Source: Stramenopiles sp. TOSAG23-3 (Eukaryota > Sar). From it: 12,027 nucleotides of DNA. The stretch lies in the NCBI GenBank assembly GCA_900128585.1, contig LT642715.1:1-12027 (forward strand). Reading direction: 5' to 3'. Of this stretch, positions 1 through 9,300 are shown piece after piece. Each line of letters begins with the position of its first letter. The first letter of the stretch is position 1. A model generated the notes under the pieces. The model was not told the origin of the DNA. It ran no database searches and was given only the letters and a program-made list of their open reading frames with translations. A program made the translations under genes and the position numbers.

Positions 1-2438
1 GAGGCGGGCACATGGTCGTGGAATACCAGGGCCGTGAGGTTGTCATAACGGTAGCCCACGCCTCCGTTGAGCCAAGCGTGATCGCAGCCCGCTTGAGCGA
101 CCCCCGCGCGGTGACCATGATAGAAGAAGTTGAACGAACCATTCTCAATTCAAAGCAAAGCGGCAAAAAGATTATAATCGGTATTGATCGCCTCGAACGA
201 ATGTGCGGCCTAGCCATTAAGTTGGGCGCCTACGAGCAGTTCCTCGAGCAGCACCCTGAATACATCGGACGATGCGTCCTAGTTCAGTACGGGACCAGGT
301 GCCCCTCGAGGGGCGAAGACTTCGTCATGACACAGAAACTTGTTCGCGAAGCAGTCGCTCGTATAAATCGGGAGACGACGGGAAGGGCCGACGGCGGGAT
401 GAACCCTAGCATCGTTTACCACGAGGTAGACCGTGTGGACCCGTACCACCGCACTGCCCTGTACAAGGTGGCAGATTTGATGTTGAACACCTGTGTCAGA
501 CAAGGGCTGGACTTAATACCGTTTGAATACATTGCTACGAAAAGCGAGTGCAATTTTGATTACGGGGTGTTGGCTTTGAGCGAGTTTGCAAGTGCGTCTC
601 GGGTACTTGCAGGAAGCGTAGTCTTCAACCCGTTTGCAACGGAAGAAGTTGCAAAAGTGATATTTCGGTGCCTGACCATGAACCGAACGGAGAGGCGATT
701 GCGTGGCGAACAAAACAATGTCTGGGTTCAACAGAATTCTACTGCTGGTTGGGCAGAGAAGGTTTTGACAGATTTAAAACGGGGGCGAAAGAACGTCACG
801 GGCGTCGAGTACATTGGACACGGGTTTGGCCTGGGTTTCAAGCGCATGGGTGTCAAGAGTGATTTTTCTCGGTTAGATCACAAGGCAGTCGTAAACGCGT
901 ATCGTTCCGCGTCAAATAGGGTAATTTTGCTAGACGTGGGTGGTACGATAACGGAGGCGGCAAACATTGACCCCCTTGCAATGTTTGCTCGTGCAAAAAA
1001 TAGAGATGTCGACACGCATACCAGCATTGTTGCAGACAGCCGGAGGCCGCCTGCTGAGGTCCTAAGTGCTCTTGAGCGCATCGCTGCGGATACAAAACGC
1101 AACACCGTCTTCCTAGTTAGTGGCGAAAAGCGGAAGGTTTTGAACGCGGTGGTCGGAGACAGTGGGGAAAATATAGGACTTGCGGCCGAGCACGGGTATA
1201 CGTACAGATGGTGTACCGAGGGATCCCGATGGGAATTAAGCAACGAAGTTTTTGACGATTCATGGAAGGACATGGTGAAAGAAATTATGCAGATCTACAC
1301 GATGCGAACTACTGGATCCTACATCGACATCAAGGGGAGTGCTGTTATATGGCGCTTTCAGGATACGGACACGGACTTTGGAACGTTGCAAGCGAATGAA
1401 CTGCGGCATCACTTGGCGGAAGTTCTCAAGTCTTTTCCGGTACAAATTATATTGGGGAAAGAGCACGTTGAGGTTCGCCCGGAGGGTGTTGACAAAGGCG
1501 AGTTTGTTTCGAAAGTTCTTGAGTGGGCAGAAAACAACAAAGCAGACGCCGGGACCAACCAAACCCTTGGCCAGAATTCGCCCGCCAACTTTGGAGACGG
1601 AATGGTCGATTTTGTTTTGTGTATCGGTGATGAGCCTGACGACGAGCCAATGTTTGAAAAAATATACGCCAAGTACGAAGAGCACGGACTTCTGCCCCGG
1701 GAAGGGCCGCATATTTCGAGCAGCGTGATGGGGGTCAAAGAGGGCGAATACGCCCAGACGAGGCAAGGCGATATGCAAACGCCCACTAGCAGGCACGGGT
1801 CAAGGCTGGAACTTGATATTGGGAAGGGGAATTCCGGGTTCTCGGGTGGATCTAATTTTTCTACCATAAAGTCTTCCAGTTTTGGGAATGATTCCCCAAA
1901 TAGCATTGACAAAGCGGCCAAGTCGAGGGCTAAGATTTTTACTGCCACTGTTGGCGCTAAACCTTCTAAAGCACGTTATTTTGTGCACTCCTCAGATGAT
2001 GTTGGCGAACTTCTGCAAGCATTGGCCAAGGTTAGTCTGCTGTCTCAGCGCACCCCAAGGTCCAGGTCAATGGGAGACCTCCGGGGATTTCAATCGAGCA
2101 GCAGTAGCCTTGATTCCGCCGATGGATCAACCAGCTCAAAGAACGAAGGAAATGGCTCGTCTGCGATTCGATCGACAACTTTGCCCGATAATTTTGCCTC
2201 TAAACCGAACGCTTTTACTTTACGAAGTAGCCTAGGTTTTGGAAAGAAGCGCGTAGAAAATAGGCGCTTAGCATCGGCATCAATGGTAAATTTGGCAGCG
2301 TTAGCAAACCAAAGCAAATCAATTGGCCTTGACAATATTTTGGAACAAGTTCAAAGTAAAAACAGGGCAAGGAACATCGATGAGTACTTTGACCATTTGG
2401 CGGAAGAAGACGAGGAAGGTTTTGGAATTGAATTCTAG
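1..2438 (+). CDS. Trehalose-6-phosphate synthase/phosphatase-like protein (GT20 + HAD), 5' partial, probably non-catalytic
   Basis: The reading frame is open from the window edge (first full codon at 3). The ATG at 12 is not the true start: it falls on a strand in the middle of the GT20 fold (MVVEYQGREV matches the family's LEYxGR segment), so 200 or more N-terminal residues lie upstream. Numbering from that Met, the rest of the GT20 domain is about residues 1-265, with family landmarks GIDRLE (57-62), the SRGEDF segment, VRQGLDLIPFEY (162-173) and LSEFASAS. A HAD phosphatase-type domain follows: LLDVGGT (306-312), VSGEK (369-373), AAEHGY, RPEGVDKG (K495), CIGDEPDDEPMF (D540, D543, D544). A 70-100 residue low-complexity insert precedes the conserved end TATVGAKPSKARY (about 644-656). 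The tail from about 675 to 808 is Ser-rich and basic, ending acidic. Compared with E. coli OtsA, R262 is kept (R60) but K267 is Cys65 and D361 is Gln164; E369 is kept (E172). The HAD motif DxDGT reads D308-V-G310-G-T, losing the second Asp. Fold assignment is firm. Loss of activity is inferred, and a regulatory subunit role like yeast Tps3/Tsl1 is plausible. Confidence 0.92.
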   Translation, partial: GGHMVVEYQGREVVITVAHASVEPSVIAARLSDPRAVTMIEEVERTILNSKQSGKKIIIGIDRLERMCGLAIKLGAYEQFLEQHPEYIGRCVLVQYGTRCPSRGEDFVMTQKLVREAVARINRETTGRADGGMNPSIVYHEVDRVDPYHRTALYKVADLMLNTCVRQGLDLIPFEYIATKSECNFDYGVLALSEFASASRVLAGSVVFNPFATEEVAKVIFRCLTMNRTERRLRGEQNNVWVQQNSTAGWAEKVLTDLKRGRKNVTGVEYIGHGFGLGFKRMGVKSDFSRLDHKAVVNAYRSASNRVILLDVGGTITEAANIDPLAMFARAKNRDVDTHTSIVADSRRPPAEVLSALERIAADTKRNTVFLVSGEKRKVLNAVVGDSGENIGLAAEHGYTYRWCTEGSRWELSNEVFDDSWKDMVKEIMQIYTMRTTGSYIDIKGSAVIWRFQDTDTDFGTLQANELRHHLAEVLKSFPVQIILGKEHVEVRPEGVDKGEFVSKVLEWAENNKADAGTNQTLGQNSPANFGDGMVDFVLCIGDEPDDEPMFEKIYAKYEEHGLLPREGPHISSSVMGVKEGEYAQTRQGDMQTPTSRHGSRLELDIGKGNSGFSGGSNFSTIKSSSFGNDSPNSIDKAAKSRAKIFTATVGAKPSKARYFVHSSDDVGELLQALAKVSLLSQRTPRSRSMGDLRGFQSSSSSLDSADGSTSSKNEGNGSSAIRSTTLPDNFASKPNAFTLRSSLGFGKKRVENRRLASASMVNLAALANQSKSIGLDNILEQVQSKNRARNIDEYFDHLAEEDEEGFGIEF

Positions 2439-2465
2439 CTTGTTTGGTGAGTTTTACCTGTACAT

Positions 2466-2471
2466 AATAAA
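2466..2471 (+). promoter_or_regulatory. Candidate poly(A) signal AATAAA
   Basis: An exact AATAAA lies 27 nt after the TAG stop of the trehalose-phosphate synthase-like gene. T/GT-rich sequence (a T-rich stretch, then TTTTTGTGTGTAA) follows about 20-45 nt downstream, as expected of a cleavage/polyadenylation region. The surrounding DNA is AT-rich, so chance occurrence is possible. The position is the best argument. Confidence 0.45.
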
Positions 2472-2643
2472 CATAATTTACTACTCTGAATTTTCTTTTT
2501 TTATTTTTGTGTGTAAAAGTTTTAATAGCACGGTAGTATATAAAATTACAATACTTGTATTTTAGTGTATTACGAGTTTTTCTATTTGCCTTTACTTGCT
2601 TGGTAATTACAACACACCATTTAGCAGCAAAGAAAGCAAAAAT

Positions 2644-2666
2644 GAAAAAAGAGAGAGAGAAGAAGA
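2644..2666. repeat. GA-rich purine tract
   Basis: An uninterrupted purine run, an A-run followed by (GA)5 and GAAGAAGA, all on the + strand. It is a simple-sequence repeat in the first gene's downstream flank. Such tracts can be promoter elements or slippage products; nothing here decides which. Confidence 0.7.
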
Positions 2667-2942
2667 TCCAAAATGATAAGATAAACGACTATTATTACAT
2701 ACTGTAGCTAAGCTATTAGTCGATTAGTAAACAAACACATTGAACAACATCTTTCTATAATTCACACAACACAATCACATACATTAAATTTTATTTACGT
2801 AATAATAATAAATGCGTAGTATGACTCTCTTATTGTACATTACGTTATTAAAATAAACGCAATATTACCCTACTGTGTATATGATGAAGAATGAAGAAAT
2901 AGCAAAAAAAAAGAAGAGAAGAAGGAAGGTGTTTATATTATT

Positions 2943-2989
2943 TACGAGTAGTCTCTCTGACATTATTAATATTAGACGACTACTTCGTA
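2943..2989. repeat. Inverted repeat, 11-bp stem with one bulge
   Basis: The left arm TACGAGTAGTC (2943-2953) pairs with the right arm GACTACTTCGTA (2978-2989), leaving T2984 as a single bulge. The loop is 24 nt and contains ATTATTAATATTA. The stem includes several G:C pairs, which stands out in such AT-rich DNA. It could be a cruciform or RNA hairpin, a dyad binding site, or chance. Its position about 340-390 nt before the proposed BEACH start fits a promoter or leader element. Confidence 0.5.
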
Positions 2990-3046
2990 TTACATTAATA
3001 GACTATAGACTTATTATAGAGAGGAGAGATTCTACACACTCTCTCT

Positions 3047-3105
3047 GTCTTCTTCTTCTATAAAATATATATAATAATTATTAAAAAAAAAAAGAAGAAG
3101 AAGAC
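3047..3105. repeat. Perfect 13-bp inverted repeat with AT-rich loop
   Basis: GTCTTCTTCTTCT (3047-3059) is the exact reverse complement of AGAAGAAGAAGAC (3093-3105). The 33-nt spacer is entirely A/T. Each arm is a trinucleotide repeat (CTT or GAA), so the structure may have arisen from two simple-repeat tracts in opposite orientation rather than by selection. In RNA it would form a stable stem upstream of the BEACH coding region if transcription starts before it. Confidence 0.6.
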
Positions 3106-3108
3106 GAC

Positions 3109-3135
3109 TATTATTATATTTTATTATTATTATTA
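3109..3135. repeat. TTA/ATT trinucleotide repeat
   Basis: An interrupted run of TTA units, with five perfect tandem copies at 3121-3135. It is a microsatellite-like tract in the upstream flank of the BEACH gene, likely to vary in length between individuals. Confidence 0.7.
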
Positions 3136-3330
3136 CTCAGAAGAAAAAAAATAATGATGAGGAAGAAGTTATTATTATTGTTTTGTTTTAATTTAATTTT
3201 GCGGTGGGAACTTAACTATATTCAAAAGGAACCAATTTTAGCAAAAGATTTTCATGATTTTACAATGACAAATAAGCGGGTTTGTAAATACAGATTTTTT
3301 TACACCAGTTTTCTCAAAGATAACTGTAAT

Positions 3331-6300
3331 ATGGAGTCTGCTCCAAAAGCACTGCAAGTGAAGATCCCCGACCTGCCGTTGCCGTCATTGGCAACGACTA
3401 AAGCGGCAGGTTTTCCGCCTTCTGGTGCATTGGAATCCACGGCTTTGAGGGAGACACGCGTAAAATTAGATGGGGTGTCGTCACACCGCTCCCGAGCTTT
3501 GTCAAGGCAGGATTCAGTGGGGGAAAATAGTGATGGGAAAATCCCCTTTACTCTACAACACCACTGCGAACTTGCGTTCAGAAAGTATGAAGAGAGCTTG
3601 GGCTCTTCCAACTCTGTCGAGAGTTTTACGTGTTTCCAAGACCTTATCACATGGATGGAGGGGAGAAATACACCGGAGAGTACACCTTATAGAATAAGTA
3701 AGTTAATTCCACCACATAATGTCCGACTATTCTCTTTACTCGATCGACTCTAACGTTTTGCTCGTATCTATCATGTTAGCCGCAAGTGACATAAGCTCAT
3801 TCTTGAAAATGTTTAAACACAAAAAAGACGGGCGCGCGGATATTCCCTCTGAAGTTCGCTGTAAGTTAATGCGTGTGTTCCGAGAAAAAATGATGACGGT
3901 TTCCCCTGATTCCAGCCGTTCTTATTTTGATTTTGGGGCTAGTAAGACTGGATTTTTGCAACTGCCGAAGCTAGATACAGCTGAATGGGATAGTCTATCG
4001 GGTTATACGTTTAATATTTGGATTTATATCTGCCAAAGTAGAAAAAGTAGTGCGTACTCCTCAAGTGTAGAAAAGAAACCAGATAGGGTTTTGTTATACA
4101 GCATATGCGCACACAATATGGTAGGGGTTGAGGTACGTTTAATTTTTGATACACCTGAAGGTGCCAATAACGAGGGAGACAAGAACGCATTTATTGAGAT
4201 TCGATCGCGAAATAATGTACAGGGCGGGAGTCCTGCCGGGGAATGGGCAACTGTGAAATGCAGCCTGCCGTCCCACTATGAAGTAGGGAAATGGCATATG
4301 GTTTCGATAGTTCACGAACCCGTTCGCACTCGTTCAAGTCGTTCAAGCATTCCGCTAGAACAGAGCCCTCTTGGAAAGCCGCAATCCGATAACTTCAGCC
4401 CTCTCAAGAACTCTTTGTCTGGTCTATTTTCAAGGAGTCCTTTGTCCAGCCCGGGCCAAAAAACAGACACTTTGCCGAACGGGCGTTTTGCGTGCTACGT
4501 TGATGGGATGCTGTCGTGCCAAGGTGAAGTTCCCTATCCACTTGTTCGAACAAAAGCACACAATGGATTGTTTGCTTCATGTATTGTAGGCGGAGGCTTC
4601 GAGGGCAAGATAGAAAGAATCACAATGTACTCTGGGATAGTAAAACCCAAGGCTATCAATTTTCTTTTTAAACGGGGCATGGGTTTCAAGTATCCTCCTT
4701 TGAGTTCACGAGCAACCACTCCGATATCTTTGACACTATCGTGCAATCGAACTGTGTACGAAACTTCGTACGGCCTGGATGTACTGTGGAGCTTTTCCGC
4801 GGAACATGTGCTGAACGACCAATCCGGGGAATGCTTTAAGGCCGGGTTAGAAGGTGAAGAGAAGAAATTTCAGAGTCGTCTGGTTTCCGAGTGGAAAAGT
4901 CTAGGGAGCTTGACCCTCTCCAGGGTTGTCCAAGCACGGTACATACGCCAAACTCGCCGGTGTGCCACAATGATGGGTGATATAAAAGCATGCGTGGGCA
5001 CCGGAACATGGGCCCAGAGTTCACTGTTCCTTGCGGGTGGGATGAAAGTTATTTTGCCCTTATTTGCATTTTTGGGGAGGGAATCGCCCGGAGATACGGC
5101 AAAGGGCATTTCTCTGGGCGAGCACGATGAAGGTAAGGAAGCTATCTTGCTTCTCCACTCTCTAATGTATGGTGCAGGTGGCTTACGACTCCGAAAAGAA
5201 TTGTATGAAATGCGGGGAGCAGCGGTAATCGCTTCTCTCATGACAGGAAACAGCTCTCATGAAAATGTTGATAGGGGGCAGGTAGGCAGTGACAAACAGT
5301 ACAATTATATACTGACAGATGGCGTTCTGGAAGCAACGTTCGCGACGACAGCTTATTTGCTTGAAAATGATTCGCCACTAGCAGATGATTTTATTCGCCA
5401 TTTATTGCTCGATTTGGATCTTTGGCGGAAGGCTCCAGCTACAGTTCAAATGAGTTTGTGCAGCAGGCTTTTGGATTTTACCAAGCATTACCCACAAAAA
5501 TTAAGAGAAGTGATAAGTGTGCAGATGCTACTGGACCAAATTCGGATGGCCTACTGTCGCCCGTTGCCTTCAAATGATAGAATTCTGAGCCCTGCAGAGT
5601 CTGCTAAATGCGCCGACAATTTTACATCCTTGGTGGCGAACCTTATTCCGTTTTCAAAGACTATTGCATCAGTAACAGAAGCTAATCTGAGACCCCTGTC
5701 CAGCACACTGAATGCAATTTTAGGATTTGTTCGAAGTTGCAGTGGCAGCACAGCTGGAAAAACGGCTGCTGCCCGTGGTCTGAAGATTATAAACACTTTA
5801 CTGGACCAGAAAGAGTACACAAAAAAAGTGTATGTGTCGTTACAAGGATTAGGTGGGGCGGCAGAAGTAGTCCCCTTAGTGGGACGACCAGGCGAGGAAG
5901 CTAGAGCCGCGGCACTGGGACTCATAGGGCGCCTTCTTCTATTGTCTCGTTCCCTTGCCTCTCAAAACGACCCGATGGCAAATCTCAACGAATCCAAGGC
6001 AGATTTAATTGTACGGTTAATGAGCGCCTCACTTATAGAATTGCGTGGGACAGAGGCTTTAGACATGATGAATTGCGGAAATCTTATGTGCAAAGATGTG
6101 TTTGAAGTAATCGATGGTCATAGTGACGAAAAAGAGGGCCTGTTGCCGGGGTATCCTGACAATAGGGAGGTCGCATCAGGAGATTGGATCGATTTAAGAA
6201 CAAACGTATCCGTTGGAAGTGGTCAGTCACAACGTAAGGAACGTAGAGTTACAGCCTCTACGATAACTGCGGCAGTACATTTGGTGATTGGTGATTGGAA

Positions 6301-9300
6301 TAATGACTCGGAGCTATCGGAAGACGAAGTTGCGATTGCATTGCCGGAAGGGTTGCTCCTCCTCCTTGGTCTATTAACTGCCCCCCATGCACCCCCCGAG
6401 ATCGTAGAAAAATCATTGAGCAGGTTGAGTTTGTGGCTAAAGATGAAGACAATGAATTCCGTCAGCATAATAAAGTGCGTGCATTGGCAACGATGGTTCT
6501 TGGGAATGTATATTTCATTGTTTACTAGTTTTAAGAGGGAGCTAGTGGCCAGGAAGGAATCCACTGACCACCAAAGCACCAGGTTTGAATCAGAAGCACA
6601 GCGCAACATGCACTATCATGTTATACAAACAATGGCATGTGATGCACTCTCAAGTTTGTATTCACATTTGACCCTTCTGGTAAAGAAAGGTTGCATTCAA
6701 ATGCGGGCAACAGTAAATTTGTTAAACCAGCACAATCCGGTGTACAGCTATCCGTTAATTGTGAATTTCATGGCTGCGACTTTGAATCGAATACACTCGG
6801 AGCTATTGCAAACGTTTCGTACTAACGGTGCTATTTCAGAAGACCTTTACAGCAATGTTGTGCATATGGTTCAATTTGTTGAAGTCTGGGTTTTTCCTAG
6901 TCAGGCGAAGTATCGCCAAAATGCAGCGGATAACAATGTGGAGCAAACTGACACTTTTTTTGCTAAGACAATCATCGAAAATGTGGAATCTATTGTACTG
7001 CACACCGCAAACATATTTTCTATACTGACACAGGCAAAATATTTTCGGACAGAAAGCGATTCAGTAGAAAAAGCGGGCCCATTTGTGCGAGTGTTTTGCC
7101 GCCGTTTGGCTTACCTTCCCTCGGAAAAGGCCATGTTAATAGTTTTGGATCGACTGCAGCATGTTGCCATTAACATATGCGGCCAAAACGCCAGTGCAAA
7201 ATCGAAGCATTTGCTTCTTGGCATTATATCGGAATTGCAAATGGCGATGGTAATGCGCCATAATAATACAAAAACGGTTGTCGCCACTTCGCCAGCCCAA
7301 TCTGATTCCTCAGTAGACTTTCTATCGGAGGCCATTCATGAAGTAGAAAAGGAAAATGATAGCATTAAGATTATCCAAAGGATATCCCTGTCAACACTCG
7401 CGATTGTTAACAACATCAGAGCCGGACTGCTGGGAATGATGGTAGAAGGATGGGATGCTGAGATGCTTAGTGCGGCAATGCGACCCCAGCTTCGAGAACA
7501 GCCAGAAACTAGTGCACAGCGAGTATTTGATCTGTTAGCGCCAGCTCTGATTAAAGAAACGAGTAGACAGAGGAAGCAAATCATTTCTTACAGACAGCCG
7601 GGCAGGTTTGGACAAGGGTTCGTGTACGTTTCCCCCGGGAAGCTCGCCCTGGCAAATAACAGTACAGTAGCCAAATCGCAGCAAATACTCTCTCGGCAGC
7701 TCAAAATCAGTACAACAGACGTTTCTGAATTGCAAAAGCGTCAGAGTTCTCGCTCCGATCTTGACCGTCAACGATTTGTAATATTTATCAAAGGGATGGA
7801 AACCAATCGGTCACAAACGTATCAATTTTTTCATAATCGGATATGGCCAGCTTTAAACCTTGGTATTTACAACCCTTGGGCTGCGCCATTGACGCAAAAG
7901 CGTTATTTCATATTAAGCAACAGTGAAGAACATTTATTTTCTAGGCGAAGACGTCGACTCATAATTGACCCCCATGGTGATGGCCAAAAGGCTTCATCGT
8001 ATGCACTGTTTGCACGTGAAGGCAACAGGACTTCTTCCAGTATGAACTCGGAACTGGAAACGGAGAAATTGCTCGCAAGTGTAAGTGTACGTGATGCTAT
8101 GAAGCAGCAATCCGCCGAAGACGAAGGCGAGCATGTACAAGGTGACCCTGCGGATGACATTGTTGATGAAGGCGACGGCTGGGAGGAGGAAGATAATGAA
8201 TGGGACGAAATGGCTCGGGCCCGGGATGCCGCTGCCCGCGTTGCTGTCAGAACGAGGCGACCTTCTAAATCAAAGCGTAGGACAACTGCGAGTCCATCTA
8301 TCTCCTCACGGTTTTCGAGAGCGTCGACAATATCGACAGATAACCAAGGATCAAATGTTGAAACAATTTTGTGCCGCGATGATCGAGTTGTATTTGTTCG
8401 TCCTACGATGAGCGCCAAAGGAAGCGTGGTGCTTACTAATCGTGCGATTATATTTAATCCTGATTTGGACGTGAATAACCCTAGTAAATCCGAAGCCAAC
8501 GAAGAAATGGACAAACAAAAATCAAATAACGATCCGCTGCAGCAACAGAGAAGGATATCTAATCGAAAACGTAGGTGGCGTTTGGAAAACATTCGCCGAA
8601 TGTACCTCCGGCGCTACTGTCTTGTAAGTTGTGCTTTTGAATTATTTGTGAACGGTGGGGAAGTAGTATTTTTTGTTTTTAAAGGGGACCCACAAGTGGA
8701 ACGGCGAGATTCCATGTATACAGCTCTATACGAGTTGTTGAGTAGGAGGATCCAACGGTTTTCGCAACCCATTGGGCTGAGCCCCAGGCGTTTTTTTGAT
8801 CAAAGCGGGTTGACGCGAGCTTGGCAAAACCGTTCGTTGTCCAACTTTGATTACCTTATGGCTTTAAATACCTTAGCTGGGCGATCGTACACGGATCTGT
8901 CGCAATACCCCGTTTTCCCCTGGATTTTGACCGATTATAAGTCAGAAACTATAGATCTGTCTCGTCCCGAGGTTTACCGAGATTTATCCTTGCCAATGGG
9001 CGCATTAAACGCTGAGCGGTTGAAAGAATTCCAGCAACGATATGAAAATTTTGACGATGATCACATACCGAAATTTTTGTATGGATCGCACTACAGCACT
9101 GCTGCGGGGGTTGTACTTTACTTTTTAGTGCGTTTAGAGCCCTTTACGCAGCTGCATGTTGAGACCCAAGATGGGCATTTTGATGTCCCGGACCGTCTAT
9201 TTAGCTCTGTTGTTAAAACTTGGGATATGTGCTATACGTCACTAAGCGAAGTCAAAGAAATAATCCCTGAATTTTATAGTCTACCGAATTTTCTGCGAAA

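Larger units (their letters stand above)
2439..3330. other. AT-rich intergenic region with simple repeats and dyads
   Basis: This stretch separates the two genes. It should contain the 3' UTR of the first gene and the promoter and 5' leader of the BEACH gene. It is much more AT-rich than the coding DNA on either side. It holds A/T runs, GA and GAA purine tracts, TTA trinucleotide repeats and two inverted repeats. A TATAAAA at 3059-3065 is a possible TATA element, 266 nt before the proposed ATG, but such words are expected by chance here. Short open frames exist, but their products are low-complexity and dominated by AT-rich codons. I see no tRNA or other structured RNA gene. Confidence 0.7.

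Noticed and set aside
12-14. ATG as the start of the trehalose-phosphate synthase-like protein
   Set aside because: The frame is open to the window edge, and the sequence at this Met matches the interior of the GT20 fold, so the gene is truncated by the window.
1260-1948. Minus-strand open frames of about 180 codons opposite the HAD region
   Set aside because: They overlap a well-conserved coding strand, overlap each other in different frames and contain no recognisable motif, so they are shadows.
3154-3330. In-frame upstream extension of BEACH exon 1 beginning MMRKKLLLLFCF, resembling a signal peptide
   Set aside because: The codons come from AT-rich simple repeats (GAAGAAG, TTATTATTATTG) continuous with the intergenic DNA, and BEACH proteins are cytosolic. 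ATG 3331 has better start context and marks the change in composition. An alternative ATG at 3265 is likewise less likely.
2439-3330. Repeat-rich spacer as a mobile element or CRISPR-like array
   Set aside because: Repeats are simple-sequence or short dyads, without regularly spaced units, terminal inverted repeats, target duplications or transposase remnants.
8150-8215. Possible LC3-interacting motif in the acidic linker around its two Trp residues
   Set aside because: The position three after each Trp is Glu or Met, not the Leu/Ile/Val required for a usual LIR core.
7903-8592. Minus-strand 229-codon open frame
   Set aside because: It lies antisense to the linker and PH domain of the BEACH gene. 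Its Ser/Leu/Arg-rich product mirrors the acidic/Arg coding strand and shows no domain.
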